DNA of 64,000 bases from Synaphobranchus kaupii. Its lineage: Eukaryota; Chordata; Actinopteri; Anguilliformes; Synaphobranchidae. The stretch covers positions 19,409,923 through 19,473,922 of the forward strand of contig CM056380.1 of NCBI GenBank assembly GCA_029718625.1, written 5' to 3'. The notes under the pieces were generated by a model. The model made no database searches. It saw only the letters and a program-made list of their open reading frames with translations, and had not been told where the DNA came from. A program made the translations under genes and the position numbers. Below, piece by piece: positions 33,482-45,970 of this stretch (the first letter of the stretch is position 1; the number at the start of each line of letters is the position of its first letter).

Positions 33482-33601
33482 GCTCACGGCCATACCACAC
33501 TGAAAGAGCCCGAACTCGTCCGATCTCGGAAGCCAAACAGTGTAGGGCCTGGTTAGTACTTGGATGGGAGACCGCCTGGGAATACTAGGTGCTGTAAGCA
33601 T
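33482..33601 (+). rRNA. 5S rRNA, unit 19 gene B
   Basis: Type B; -6 G. Confidence 0.95.
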
Positions 33602-33898
33602 TTTTAAAAGTTTTGTTTTCCGTTTTCGCACGCGATGGGGCTGTTCGCCGAGGTAAAAGGTGGAAACTATCACTGTATTATTCACAATGATGATAATTAA
33701 ACGTATCCTAATTATGCAGTCGATAATATGCACTCTCGTAATTGTGCTCCTTTGACCGCGTTGATAAACAGAATTAAGCGGAACCGGCGTTTGAAATTTA
33801 GAAACAATTTAACCCGGGTCAGCTCATTTCACCTTTGCTCACGGCCATCCCACACTGAAAAGGCCCGAACCCGAGCTGTATTGTGATAGCGCATTTTC

Positions 33899-34036
33899 AA
33901 AACTCAAGTGTCATCGATTGCAGTGCGCATTAGGTGTAAACGACAATTCGGCAGCTCAGAGCACCTGTCCTCAAGCGATCCGCTAGCCTCAGCCTTTCAG
34001 TAGCTTGGATGACAGGCTCACGCCACCGCGCCCAGC
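33899..34036 (-). pseudogene. 7SL-like block, unit 19, antisense
   Basis: Relic C at 33837-33873 (+); intact CRE at 34081-34088. Confidence 0.66.
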
Positions 34037-34702
34037 GAAAGCCGAATGGCATTTTATTGCTTTTCTAGAAAGCAGTGTTGTGACGTCAAATAGGCATCAG
34101 TCTGATTCTCTGCGCAACGTTCCCTAGAGTGGTAGGCTATAAATAGGCAGAGGAAACAAGGTCAACAAGAAAACAGCAAACATTAGGTCAATCGTTAGCC
34201 GACAGCAACGTGAAGTGAAATAAAAATAATAATAACGGGAGATTTTGCAAAAACAAAGCAGAAACTAAATAAGCCCCTCTTCAGTCTGACCGAAGCTAAA
34301 CGAAAATCGAAATAAAAATAGAAAAGTAAGTAAAAGCAAACCTACTTAAAATTCAAAGTTATTCTGACAGGTTCGTTAATTTAGCTAAACCAGCAGCCAA
34401 TCTATGCCTATACATGAACATTTTGTTGTTAATATGAGTTCTGTAACTTATTAAATTGAGTTTGCAGGAAAAGATAATTCTGAATAGAAACCGCTTCACG
34501 TGCCTTTACGCATGAATCCAAACACACATAGATTTTGATTGTACCAAAGAACAAATTCAGATAAGGAAAATGACTAATTATGCAGTCGACAATATGCACT
34601 CTCGTAATTGTGCTCCTTTGACCGCGTTGATAAGCAAAATAAAGCGGAACCGGCGGTTGAAGTTTAGAAATAATTTAACCCGGGTCAGCTCCGGTCACCT
34701 TC

Positions 34703-34822
34703 GCTCACGGCCATACCACACTGAAAATGCCCGAACTCGTCTGATCTCGGAAGCCAAGCAGTGTAGGGCTTGGTTAGTACTTGGATGGGAGACCGCCTGG
34801 GAATACTAGGTGCTGTAAGCAT
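34703..34822 (+). rRNA. 5S rRNA, unit 20 gene A
   Basis: Standard type A (A49); TTTTCTGTTTTCG downstream, shared with unit 25. Confidence 0.95.
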
Positions 34823-35063
34823 TTTTAAAAGTTTTGTTTTCTGTTTTCGCACGCGATGGGGCTGTTCGCCGAGGTAAAAGGTGGAAACTATCACTGTATT
34901 ATTCACAATGATGATAATTAAACGTCTTCGTATCCTAATTATGCAGTCGATAATATTCACTCTCGTAATTTTGCTCCTTTGACCGCGTTGATAAGCAAAA
35001 TTAAACGGAACCGGCGGTTGACGTTTAGAAACAATTTAACCCGGGTCAGCTCAGGGCAACTTC

Positions 35064-35183
35064 GCTCACGGCCATACCACACTGAAAGAGCCCGAACTCG
35101 TCCGATCTCGGAAGCCAAACAGTGTAGGGCCTGGTTAGTACTTGGATGGGAGACCGCCTGGGAATACTAGGTGCTGTAAGCAT
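35064..35183 (+). rRNA. 5S rRNA, unit 20 gene B
   Basis: Standard type B; -6 A. Confidence 0.95.
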
Positions 35184-35480
35184 TTTTAAAAGTTTTGTTT
35201 TCCGTTTTCGCACGCGATGGGGCTGTTCGCCGAGGTAAAAGGTGGAAACTATCACTGTATTATTCACAATGATGATAATTAAACGTATCCTAATTATGCA
35301 GTCGATAATATGCACTCTCGTAATTGTGCTTCTTTGACCGCGTTGATAAACAGAATTAAGCGGAACCGGCGTTTGAAATTTAGAAACAATTTAACCCGGG
35401 TCAGCTCATTTCACCTTTGCTCACGGCCATCCCACACTGAAAAGGCCCGAACCCGAGCTGCATTGTGATAGCGCATTTTC

Positions 35481-35618
35481 AAAACTCAAGTGTCATCGAT
35501 TGCAGTGCGCATTAGGTGTAAACGACAATTCGGCAGCTCAGAGCACCTGTCCTCAAGCGATCCGCTAGCCTCAGCCTTTCAGTAGCTTGGATGACAGGCT
35601 CACGCCACCGCGCCCAGC
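35481..35618 (-). pseudogene. 7SL-like block, unit 20, antisense
   Basis: Relic C at 35419-35455 (+), followed by GAGCTGCATTG instead of GAGCTGTATTG; intact CRE at 35663-35670. Confidence 0.66.
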
Positions 35619-36284
35619 GAAAGCCGAATGGCATTTTATTGCTTTTCTAGAAAGCAGTGTTGTGACGTCAAATAGGCATCAGTCTGATTCTCTGCGCAAC
35701 GTTCCCTAGAGTGGTAGGCTATAAATAGGCAGAGGAAACAAGGTCAACAAGAAAACAGCAAACATTAGGTCAATCGTTAGCCGACAGCAACGTGAAGTGA
35801 AATAAAAATAATAATAACGGGAGATTTTGCAAAAACAAAGCAGAAACTAAATAAGCCCCTCTTCAGCCTGACCGAAGCTAAACGAAAATCGAAATAAAAA
35901 TAGAAAAGTAAGTAAAAGCAAACCTACTTAAAATTCAAAGTTATTCTGACAGGTTCGTTAATTTAGCTAAAACAGCAGCCAATCTATGCCTATAAATGAA
36001 CATTTTGTTGTTAATATGAGTTCTGTAACTTATTAAATTGAGTTTGCAGGAAAAGATCATTCTGAATAGAAACCGCTTCACGTGCCTTTACGCATGAATC
36101 CAAACACACATAGATTTTGATTGTACCAAAGAACAAATTCAGATAAGGAAAATGACTAATTATGCAGTCGACAATATGCACTCTCGTAATTGTGCTCATT
36201 TGACCGCGTTGATAAGCAAAATAAAGCGGAACCGGCGGTTGAAGTTTAGAAATAATTTAACCCGGGTCAGCTCTGGTCACCTTC

Positions 36285-36404
36285 GCTCACGGCCATACCA
36301 CACTGAAAATGCCCGAACTCGTCTGATCTCGGAAGCCAAGCAGTGTAGGGCTTGGTTAGTACTTGGATGGGTGACCGCCTGGGAATACTAGGTGCTGTAA
36401 GCAT
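36285..36404 (+). rRNA. 5S rRNA, unit 21, only gene (A88T)
   Basis: Type A with A88T at 36372 (GGATGGGTGACC) inside box C, which may weaken TFIIIA binding. Gene B is absent: relic C follows after 355 bp. Confidence 0.93.
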
Positions 36405-36701
36405 TTTTAAAAGTTTTGTTTTCCGTTTTCGCACGCGATGGGGCTGTTCGCCGAGGTAAAAGGTGGAAACTATCACTGTATTATTCACAATGATGATAAT
36501 TAAACGTATCCTAATTATGCAGTCGATAATATGCACTCTCGTAATTGTGCTCCTTTGACCGCGTTGATAAACAGAATTAAGCGGAACCGGCGTTTGAAAT
36601 TTAGAAACAATTTAACCCGGGTCAGCTCATTTCACCTTTGCTCACGGCCATCCCACACTGAAAAGGCCCGAACCCGAGCTGTATTGTGATAGCGCATTTT
36701 C

Positions 36702-36839
36702 AAAACTCAAGTGTCATCGATTGCAGTGCGCATTAGGTGTAAACGACAATTCGGCAGCTCAGAGCACCTGTCCTCAAGCGATCCGCTAGCCTCAGCCTTT
36801 CAGTAGCTTGGATGACAGGCTCACGCCACCGCGCCCAGC
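36702..36839 (-). pseudogene. 7SL-like block, unit 21, antisense
   Basis: Relic C at 36640-36676 (+); intact CRE at 36884-36891. Confidence 0.66.
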
Positions 36840-37505
36840 GAAAGCCGAATGGCATTTTATTGCTTTTCTAGAAAGCAGTGTTGTGACGTCAAATAGGCAT
36901 CAGTCTGATTCTCTGCGCAACGTTCCCTAGAGTGGTAGGCTATAAATAGGCAGAGGAAACAAGGTCAACAAGAAAACAGCAAACATTAGGTCAATCGTTA
37001 GCCGACAGCAACGTGAAGTGAAATAAAAATAATAATAACGGGAGATTTTGCAAAAACAAAGCAGAAACTAAATAAGCCCCTCTTCAGTCTGACCGAAGCT
37101 AAACGAAAATCGAAATAAAAATAGAAAAGTAAGTAAAAGCAAACCTACTTAAAATTCAAAGTTATTCTGACAGGTTCGTTAATTTAGCTAAACCAGCAGC
37201 CAATCTATGCCTATAAATGAACATTTTGTTGTTAATATGAGTTCTGTAACTTATTAAATTGAGTTTGCAGGAAAAGATAATTCTGAATAGAAACCGCTTC
37301 ACGTGCCTTTACGCATGAATCCAAACACACATAGATTTTGATTGTACCAAAGAACAAATTCAGATAAGGAAAATGACTAATTATGCAGTCGACAATATGC
37401 ACTCTCGTAATTGTGCTCCTTTGACCGCGTTGATAAGCAAAATAAAGCGGAACCGGCGGTTGAAGTTTAGAAATAATTTAACCCGGGTCAGCTCCGGTCA
37501 CCTTC

Positions 37506-37625
37506 GCTCACGGCCATACCACACTGAAAATGCCCGAACTCGTCTGATCTCGGCAGCCAAGCAGTGTAGGGCTTGGTTAGTACTTGGATGGGAGACCGCC
37601 TGGGAATACTAGGTGCTGTAAGCAT
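37506..37625 (+). rRNA. 5S rRNA, unit 22 gene A
   Basis: Type A with A49C; counterpart of unit 17. Confidence 0.95.
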
Positions 37626-37866
37626 TTTTAAAAGTTTTGTTTTCCGTTTTCGCACGCGATGGGGCTGTTCGCCGAGGTAAAAGGTGGAAACTATCACTGT
37701 ATTATTCACAATGATGATAATTAAACGTCTTCGTATCCTAATTATGCAGTCGATAATATTCACTCTCGTAATTTTGCTCCTTTGACCGCGTTGATAAGCA
37801 AAATTAAACGGAACCGGCGGTTGACGTTTAGAAACAATTTAACCCGGGTCAGCTCAGGGCGACTTC

Positions 37867-37986
37867 GCTCACGGCCATACCACACTGAAAGAGCCCGAAC
37901 TCGTCCGATCTCGGAAGCCAAACAGTGTAGGGCCTGGTTAGTACTTGGATGGGAGACCGCCTGGGAATACTAGGTGCTGTAAGCAT
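37867..37986 (+). rRNA. 5S rRNA, unit 22 gene B
   Basis: Type B; -6 G. Confidence 0.95.
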
Positions 37987-38283
37987 TTTTAAAAGTTTTG
38001 TTTTCCGTTTTCGCACGCGATGGGGCTGTTCGCCGAGGTAAAAGGTGGAAACTATCACTGTATTATTCACAATGATGATAATTAAACGTATCCTAATTAT
38101 GCAGTCGATAATATGCACTCTCGTAATTGTGCTCCTTTGACCGCGTTGATAAACAGAATTAAGCGGAACCGGCGTTTGAAATTTAGAAACAATTTAACCC
38201 GGGTCAGCTCATTTCACCTTTGCTCACGGCCATCCCACACTGAAAAGGCCCGAACCCGAGCTGTATTGTGATAGCGCATTTTC

Positions 38284-38421
38284 AAAACTCAAGTGTCATC
38301 GATTGCAGTGCGCATTAGGTGTAAACGACAATTCGGCAGCTCAGAGCACCTGTCCTCAAGCGATCCGCTAGCCTCAGCCTTTCAGTAGCTTGGATGACAG
38401 GCTCACGCCACCGCGCCCAGC
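38284..38421 (-). pseudogene. 7SL-like block, unit 22, antisense
   Basis: Relic C at 38222-38258 (+); intact CRE at 38466-38473. Confidence 0.66.
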
Positions 38422-39087
38422 GAAAGCCGAATGGCATTTTATTGCTTTTCTAGAAAGCAGTGTTGTGACGTCAAATAGGCATCAGTCTGATTCTCTGCGC
38501 AACGTTCCCTAGAGTGGTAGGCTATAAATAGGCAGAGGAAACAAGGTCAACAAGAAAACAGCAAACATTAGGTCAATCGTTAGCCGACAGCAACGTGAAG
38601 TGAAATAAAAATAATAATAACGGGAGATTTTGCAAAAACAAAGCAGAAACTAAATAAGCCCCTCTTCAGTCTGACCGAAGCTAAACGAAAATCGAAATTA
38701 AAATAGAAAAGTAAGTAAAAGCAAACCTACTTAAAATTCAAAGTTATTCTGACAGGTTCGTTAATTTAGCTAAACCAGCAGCCAATCTATGCCTATAAAT
38801 GAACATTTTGTTGTTAATATGAGTTCTGTAACTTATTAAATTGAGTTTGCAGGAAAAGATAATTCTGAATAGAAACCGCTTCACGTGCCTTTACGCATGA
38901 ATCCAAACACACATAGATTTTGATTGTACCAAAGAACAAATTCAGATAAGGAAAATGACTAATTATGCAGTCGACAATATGCACTCTCGTAATTGTGCTC
39001 CTTTGACCGCGTTGATAAGCAAAATAAAGCGGAACCGGCGGTTGAAGTTTAGAAATAATTTAACCCGGGTCAGCTCCGGTCACCTTC

Positions 39088-39207
39088 GCTCACGGCCATA
39101 CCACACTGAAAATGCCCGAACTCGTCTGATCTCGGCAGCCAAGCAGTGTAGGGCTTGGTTAGTACTTGGATGGGAGACCGCCTGGGAATACTAGGTGCTG
39201 TAAGCAT
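39088..39207 (+). rRNA. 5S rRNA, unit 23 gene A
   Basis: Type A with A49C; counterpart of unit 18. Confidence 0.95.
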
Positions 39208-39448
39208 TTTTAAAAGTTTTGTTTTCCGTTTTCGCACGCGATGGGGCTGTTCGCCGAGGTAAAAGGTGAAAACTATCACTGTATTATTCACAATGATGAT
39301 AATTAAACGTCTTCGTATCCTAATTATGCAGTCGATAATATTCACTCTCGTAATTTTGCTCCTTTGACCGCGTTGATAAGCAAAATTAAACGGAACCGGC
39401 GGTTGACGTTTAGAAACAATTTAACCCGGGTCAGCTCAGGGCGACTTC

Positions 39449-39568
39449 GCTCACGGCCATACCACACTGAAAGAGCCCGAACTCGTCCGATCTCGGAAGC
39501 CAAACAGTGTAGGGCCTGGTTAGTACTTGGATGGGAGACCGCCTGGGAATACTAGGTGCTGTAAGCAT
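39449..39568 (+). rRNA. 5S rRNA, unit 23 gene B
   Basis: Type B; -6 G. Confidence 0.95.
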
Positions 39569-39865
39569 TTTTAAAAGTTTTGTTTTCCGTTTTCGCACGC
39601 GATGGGGCTGTTCGCCGAGGTAAAAGGTGGAAACTATCACTGTATTATTCACAATGATGATAATTAAACGTATCCTAATTATGCAGTCGATAATATGCAC
39701 TCTCGTAATTGTGCTCCTTTGACCGCGTTGATAAACAGAATTAAGCGGAACCGGCGTTTGAAATTTAGAAACAATTTAACCCGGGTCAGCTCATTTCACC
39801 TTTGCTCACGGCCATCCCACACTGAAAAGGCCCGAACCCGAGCTGTATTGTGATAGCGCATTTTC

Positions 39866-40003
39866 AAAACTCAAGTGTCATCGATTGCAGTGCGCATTAG
39901 GTGTAAACGACAATTCGGCAGCTCAGAGCACCTGTCCTCAAGCGATCCGCTAGCCTCAGCCTTTCAGTAGCTTGGATGACAGGCTCACGCCACCGCGCCC
40001 AGC
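39866..40003 (-). pseudogene. 7SL-like block, unit 23, antisense
   Basis: Relic C at 39804-39840 (+); intact CRE at 40048-40055. Confidence 0.66.
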
Positions 40004-40669
40004 GAAAGCCGAATGGCATTTTATTGCTTTTCTAGAAAGCAGTGTTGTGACGTCAAATAGGCATCAGTCTGATTCTCTGCGCAACGTTCCCTAGAGTGGT
40101 AGGCTATAAATAGGCAGAGGAAACAAGGTCAACAAGAAAACAGCAAACATTAGGTCAATCGTTAGCCGACAGCAACGTGAAGTGAAATAAAAATAATAAT
40201 AACGGGAGATTTTGCAAAAACAAAGCAGAAACTAAATAAGCCCCTCTTCAGTCTGACCGAAGCTAAACGAAAATCGAAATTAAAATAGAAAAGTAAGTAA
40301 AAGCAAACCTACTTAAAATTCAAAGTTATTCTGACAGGTTCGTTAATTTAGCTAAACCAGCAGCCAATCTATGCCTATAAATGAACATTTTGTTGTTAAT
40401 ATGAGTTCTGTAACTTATTAAATTGAGTTTGCAGGAAAAGATAATTCTGAATAGAAACCGCTTCACGTGCCTTTACGCATGAATCCAAACACACATAGAT
40501 TTTGATTGTACCAAAGAACAAATTCAGATAAGGAAAATGACTAATTATGCAGTCGACAATATGCACTCTCGTAATTGTGCTCCTTTGACCGCGTTGATAA
40601 GCAAAATAAAGCGGAACCGGCGGTTGAAGTTTAGAAATAATTTAACCCGGGTCAGCTCCGGTCACCTTC

Positions 40670-40789
40670 GCTCACGGCCATACCACACTGAAAATGCCCG
40701 AACTCGTCTGATCTCGGCAGCCAAGCAGTGTAGGGCTTGGTTAGTACTTGGATGGGAGACCGCCTGGGAATACTAGGTGCTGTAAGCAT
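40670..40789 (+). rRNA. 5S rRNA, unit 24 gene A
   Basis: Type A with A49C; counterpart of unit 19. Confidence 0.95.
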
Positions 40790-41030
40790 TTTTAAAAGTT
40801 TTGTTTTCCGTTTTCGCACGAGATGGGGCTGTTCGCCGAGGTAAAAGGTGGAAACTATCACTGTATTATTCACAATGATGATAATTAAACGTCTTCGTAT
40901 CCTAATTATGCAGTCGATAATATTCACTCTCGTAATTTTGCTCCTTTGACCGCGTTGATAAGCAAAATTAAACGGAACCGGCGGTTGACGTTTAGAAACA
41001 ATTTAACCCGGGTCAGCTCAGGGCGACTTC

Positions 41031-41150
41031 GCTCACGGCCATACCACACTGAAAGAGCCCGAACTCGTCCGATCTCGGAAGCCAAACAGTGTAGGGCCTG
41101 GTTAGTACTTGGATGGGAGACCGCCTGGGAATACTAGGTGCTGTAAGCAT
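41031..41150 (+). rRNA. 5S rRNA, unit 24 gene B
   Basis: Type B; -6 G. Confidence 0.95.
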
Positions 41151-41447
41151 TTTTAAAAGTTTTGTTTTCCGTTTTCGCACGCGATGGGGCTGTTCGCCGA
41201 GGTAAAAGGTGGAAACTATCACTGTATTATTCACAATGATGATAATTAAACGTATCCTAATTATGCAGTCGATAATATGCACTCTCGTAATTGTGCTCCT
41301 TTGACCGCGTTGATAAACAGAATTAAGCGGAACCGGCGTTTGAAATTTAGAAACAATTTAACCCGGGTCAGCTCATTTCACCTTTGCTCACGGCCATCCC
41401 ACACTGAAAAGGCCCGAACCCGAGCTGTATTGTGATAGCGCATTTTC

Positions 41448-41585
41448 AAAACTCAAGTGTCATCGATTGCAGTGCGCATTAGGTGTAAACGACAATTCGG
41501 CAGCTCAGAGCACCTGTCCTCAAGCGATCCGCTAGCCTCAGCCTTTCAGTAGCTTGGATGACAGGCTCACGCCACCGCGCCCAGC
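41448..41585 (-). pseudogene. 7SL-like block, unit 24, antisense
   Basis: Relic C at 41386-41422 (+); intact CRE at 41630-41637. Confidence 0.66.
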
Positions 41586-42251
41586 GAAAGCCGAATGGCA
41601 TTTTATTGCTTTTCTAGAAAGCAGTGTTGTGACGTCAAATAGGCATCAGTCTGATTCTCTGCGCAACGTTCCCTAGAGTGGTAGGCTATAAATAGGCAGA
41701 GGAAACAAGGTCAACAAGAAAACAGCAAACATTAGGTCAATCGTTAGCCGACAGCAACGTGAAGTGAAATAAAAATAATAATAACGGGAGATTTTGCAAA
41801 AACAAAGCAGAAACTAAATAAGCCCCTCTTCAGTCTGACCGAAGCTAAACGAAAATCGAAATAAAAATAGAAAAGTAAGTAAAAGCAAACCTACTTAAAA
41901 TTCAAAGTTATTCTGACAGGTTCGTTAATTTAGCTAAACCAGCAGCCAATCTATGCCTATACATGAACATTTTGTTGTTAATATGAGTTCTGTAACTTAT
42001 TAAATTGAGTTTGCAGGAAAAGATAATTCTGAATAGAAACCGCTTCACGTGCCTTTACGCATGAATCCAAACACACATAGATTTTGATTGTACCAAAGAA
42101 CAAATTCAGATAAGGAAAATGACTAATTATGCAGTCGACAATATGCACTCTCGTAATTGTGCTCCTTTGACCGCGTTGATAAGCAAAATAAAGCGGAACC
42201 GGCGGTTGAAGTTTAGAAATAATTTAACCCGGGTCAGCTCCGGTCACCTTC

Positions 42252-42371
42252 GCTCACGGCCATACCACACTGAAAATGCCCGAACTCGTCTGATCTCGGA
42301 AGCCAAGCAGTGTAGGGCTTGGTTAGTACTTGGATGGGAGACCGCCTGGGAATACTAGGTGCTGTAAGCAT
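42252..42371 (+). rRNA. 5S rRNA, unit 25 gene A
   Basis: Standard type A (A49); counterpart of unit 20. Confidence 0.95.
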
Positions 42372-42612
42372 TTTTAAAAGTTTTGTTTTCTGTTTTCGCA
42401 CGCGATGGGGCTGTTCGCCGAGGTAAAAGGTGGAAACTATCACTGTATTATTCACAATGATGATAATTAAACGTCTTCGTATCCTAATTATGCAGTCGAT
42501 AATATTCACTCTCGTAATTTTGCTCCTTTGACCGCGTTGATAAGCAAAATTAAACGGAACCGGCGGTTGACGTTTAGAAACAATTTAACCCGGGTCAGCT
42601 CAGGGCAACTTC

Positions 42613-42732
42613 GCTCACGGCCATACCACACTGAAAGAGCCCGAACTCGTCCGATCTCGGAAGCCAAACAGTGTAGGGCCTGGTTAGTACTTGGATGGGA
42701 GACCGCCTGGGAATACTAGGTGCTGTAAGCAT
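42613..42732 (+). rRNA. 5S rRNA, unit 25 gene B
   Basis: Standard type B; -6 A. Confidence 0.95.
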
Positions 42733-43029
42733 TTTTAAAAGTTTTGTTTTCCGTTTTCGCACGCGATGGGGCTGTTCGCCGAGGTAAAAGGTGGAAACTA
42801 TCACTGTATTATTCACAATGATGATAATTAAACGTATCCTAATTATGCAGTCGATAATATGCACTCTCGTAATTGTGCTCCTTTGACCGCGTTGATAAAC
42901 AGAATTAAGCGGAACCGGCGTTTGAAATTTAGAAACAATTTAACCCGGGTCAGCTCATTTCACCTTTGCTCACGGCCATCCCACACTGAAAAGGCCCGAA
43001 CCCGAGCTGCATTGTGATAGCGCATTTTC

Positions 43030-43167
43030 AAAACTCAAGTGTCATCGATTGCAGTGCGCATTAGGTGTAAACGACAATTCGGCAGCTCAGAGCACCTGTC
43101 CTCAAGCGATCCGCTAGCCTCAGCCTTTCAGTAGCTTGGATGACAGGCTCACGCCACCGCGCCCAGC
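43030..43167 (-). pseudogene. 7SL-like block, unit 25, antisense
   Basis: Relic C at 42968-43004 (+), with the GAGCTGCATTG junction as in unit 20; intact CRE at 43212-43219. Confidence 0.66.
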
Positions 43168-43833
43168 GAAAGCCGAATGGCATTTTATTGCTTTTCTAGA
43201 AAGCAGTGTTGTGACGTCAAATAGGCATCAGTCTGATTCTCTGCGCAACGTTCCCTAGAGTGGTAGGCTATAAATAGGCAGAGGAAACAAGGTCAACAAG
43301 AAAACAGCAAACATTAGGTCAATCGTTAGCCGACAGCAACGTGAAGTGAAATAAAAATAATAATAACGGGAGATTTTGCAAAAACAAAGCAGAAACTAAA
43401 TAAGCCCCTCTTCAGCCTGACCGAAGCTAAACGAAAATCGAAATAAAAATAGAAAAGTAAGTAAAAGCAAACCTACTTAAAATTCAAAGTTATTCTGACA
43501 GGTTCGTTAATTTAGCTAAAACAGCAGCCAATCTATGCCTATAAATGAACATTTTGTTGTTAATATGAGTTCTGTAACTTATTAAATTGAGTTTGCAGGA
43601 AAAGATCATTCTGAATAGAAACCGCTTCACGTGCCTTTACGCATGAATCCAAACACACATAGATTTTGATTGTACCAAAGAACAAATTCAGATAAGGAAA
43701 ATGACTAATTATGCAGTCGACAATATGCACTCTCGTAATTGTGCTCATTTGACCGCGTTGATAAGCAAAATAAAGCGGAACCGGCGGTTGAAGTTTAGAA
43801 ATAATTTAACCCGGGTCAGCTCTGGTCACCTTC

Positions 43834-43953
43834 GCTCACGGCCATACCACACTGAAAATGCCCGAACTCGTCTGATCTCGGAAGCCAAGCAGTGTAGGGC
43901 TTGGTTAGTACTTGGATGGGTGACCGCCTGGGAATACTAGGTGCTGTAAGCAT
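43834..43953 (+). rRNA. 5S rRNA, unit 26, only gene (A88T)
   Basis: Same box C mutant as unit 21 (A88T at 43921); gene B absent. Confidence 0.93.
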
Positions 43954-44250
43954 TTTTAAAAGTTTTGTTTTCCGTTTTCGCACGCGATGGGGCTGTTCGC
44001 CGAGGTAAAAGGTGGAAACTATCACTGTATTATTCACAATGATGATAATTAAACGTATCCTAATTATGCAGTCGATAATATGCACTCTCGTAATTGTGCT
44101 CCTTTGACCGCGTTGATAAACAGAATTAAGCGGAACCGGCGTTTGAAATTTAGAAACAATTTAACCCGGGTCAGCTCATTTCACCTTTGCTCACGGCCAT
44201 CCCACACTGAAAAGGCCCGAACCCGAGCTGTATTGTGATAGCGCATTTTC

Positions 44251-44388
44251 AAAACTCAAGTGTCATCGATTGCAGTGCGCATTAGGTGTAAACGACAATT
44301 CGGCAGCTCAGAGCACCTGTCCTCAAGCGATCCGCTAGCCTCAGCCTTTCAGTAGCTTGGATGACAGGCTCACGCCACCGCGCCCAGC
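44251..44388 (-). pseudogene. 7SL-like block, unit 26, antisense
   Basis: Relic C at 44189-44225 (+); intact CRE at 44433-44440. Confidence 0.66.
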
Positions 44389-45054
44389 GAAAGCCGAATG
44401 GCATTTTATTGCTTTTCTAGAAAGCAGTGTTGTGACGTCAAATAGGCATCAGTCTGATTCTCTGCGCAACGTTCCCTAGAGTGGTAGGCTATAAATAGGC
44501 AGAGGAAACAAGGTCAACAAGAAAACAGCAAACATTAGGTCAATCGTTAGCCGACAGCAACGTGAAGTGAAATAAAAATAATAATAACGGGAGATTTTGC
44601 AAAAACAAAGCAGAAACTAAATAAGCCCCTCTTCAGTCTGACCGAAGCTAAACGAAAATCGAAATAAAAATAGAAAAGTAAGTAAAAGCAAACCTACTTA
44701 AAATTCAAAGTTATTCTGACAGGTTCGTTAATTTAGCTAAACCAGCAGCCAATCTATGCCTATAAATGAACATTTTGTTGTTAATATGAGTTCTGTAACT
44801 TATTAAATTGAGTTTGCAGGAAAAGATAATTCTGAATAGAAACCGCTTGACGTGCCTTTACGCATGAATCCAAAAACACATAGATTTTGATTGTACCAAA
44901 GAACAAATTCAGATAAGGAAAATGACTAATTATGCAGTCGACAATATGCACTCTCGTTATTGTGCTCCTTTGACCGCGTTGATAAGCAAAATAAAGCGGA
45001 ACCGGCGGTTGAAGTTTAGAAATAATTTAACCCGGGTCAGCTCCGGTCACCTTC

Positions 45055-45174
45055 GCTCACGGCCATACCACACTGAAAATGCCCGAACTCGTCTGATCTC
45101 GGAAGCCAAGCAGTGTAGGGCTTGGTTAGTACTTGGATGGGAGACCGCCTGGGAATACTAGGTGCTGTAAGCAT
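45055..45174 (+). rRNA. 5S rRNA, unit 27 gene A
   Basis: Standard type A. Confidence 0.95.
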
Positions 45175-45415
45175 TTTTAAAAGTTTTGTTTTCCGTTTTC
45201 GCACGCGATGGGGCTGTTCGCCGAGGTAAAAGGTGGAAACTATCACTGTATTATTCACAATGATGAAAATTAAACGTCTTCGTATCCTAATTATGCAGTG
45301 GACAATATTCACTCTCGTAATTTTGCTCCTTTGACCGCGTTGATAAGCAAAATTAAACGGAACCGGCGGTTGACGTTTAGAAACAATTTAACCCGGGTCA
45401 GCTCAGAGCAACTTC

Positions 45416-45535
45416 GCTCACGGCCATCCCACACTGAAAGAGCCCGAACTCGTCCGATCTCGGAAGCCAAACAGTGTAGGGCCTGGTTAGTACTTGGATG
45501 GGAGACCGCCTGGGAATACTAGGTGCTGTAAGCAT
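45416..45535 (+). rRNA. 5S rRNA, unit 27 gene B (A13C)
   Basis: Type B with A13C (GGCCATCCC), as in relic C; -9 is A (AGAGCAACTTC), a marker of all B genes from here on. Confidence 0.94.
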
Positions 45536-45832
45536 TTTTAAAAGTTTTGTTTTCCGTTTTCGCACGCGATGGGGCTGTTCGCCGAGGTAAAAGGTGGAAA
45601 CTATCACTGTATTATTCACAATGATGATAATTAAACGTATCCTAATTATGCAGTCGATAATATGCACTCTCGTAATTGTGCTCCTTTGACCGCGTTGATA
45701 AACATAATTAAGCGGAACCGGCGTTTGAAATTTAGAAACAATTTAACCCGGGTCAGCTCATTTCACCTTTGCTCACGGCCATCCCACACTGAAAAGGCCC
45801 GAACCCGAGCTGTATTGTGATAGCGCATTTTC

Positions 45833-45970
45833 AAAACTCAAGTGTCATCGATTGCAGTGCGCATTAGGTGTAAACGACAATTCGGCAGCTCAGAGCACCT
45901 GTCCTCAAGCGATCCGCTAGCCTCAGCCTTTCAGTAGCTTGGATGACAGGCTCACGCCACCGCGCCCAGC
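45833..45970 (-). pseudogene. 7SL-like block, unit 27, antisense
   Basis: Relic C at 45771-45807 (+); intact CRE at 46015-46022. The base change to AAAGCTGAATGG lies just upstream of the 7SL-like 5' end. Confidence 0.66.

Larger units (their letters stand above)
29373..36921 (+). repeat. Five-unit block (units 17-21), copy 1 of a 7549-bp tandem duplication
   Basis: Order of private variants: unit 18 has AAAGGTGAAAACTATC after gene A; unit 19 has GCACGAGATGG; unit 20 has TTTTCTGTTTTCG, CCTATACATG and GAGCTGCATTG; unit 21 lacks gene B and has A88T. The whole series returns 7549 bp later. The one difference I noticed is T at 35331 against C at 42880. Confidence 0.9.
36922..44470 (+). repeat. 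Five-unit block (units 22-26), copy 2 of the 7549-bp duplication
   Basis: Repeats units 17-21, including the loss of gene B in its last unit. The near identity means a very recent unequal exchange, or an assembly duplication. Confidence 0.9.
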
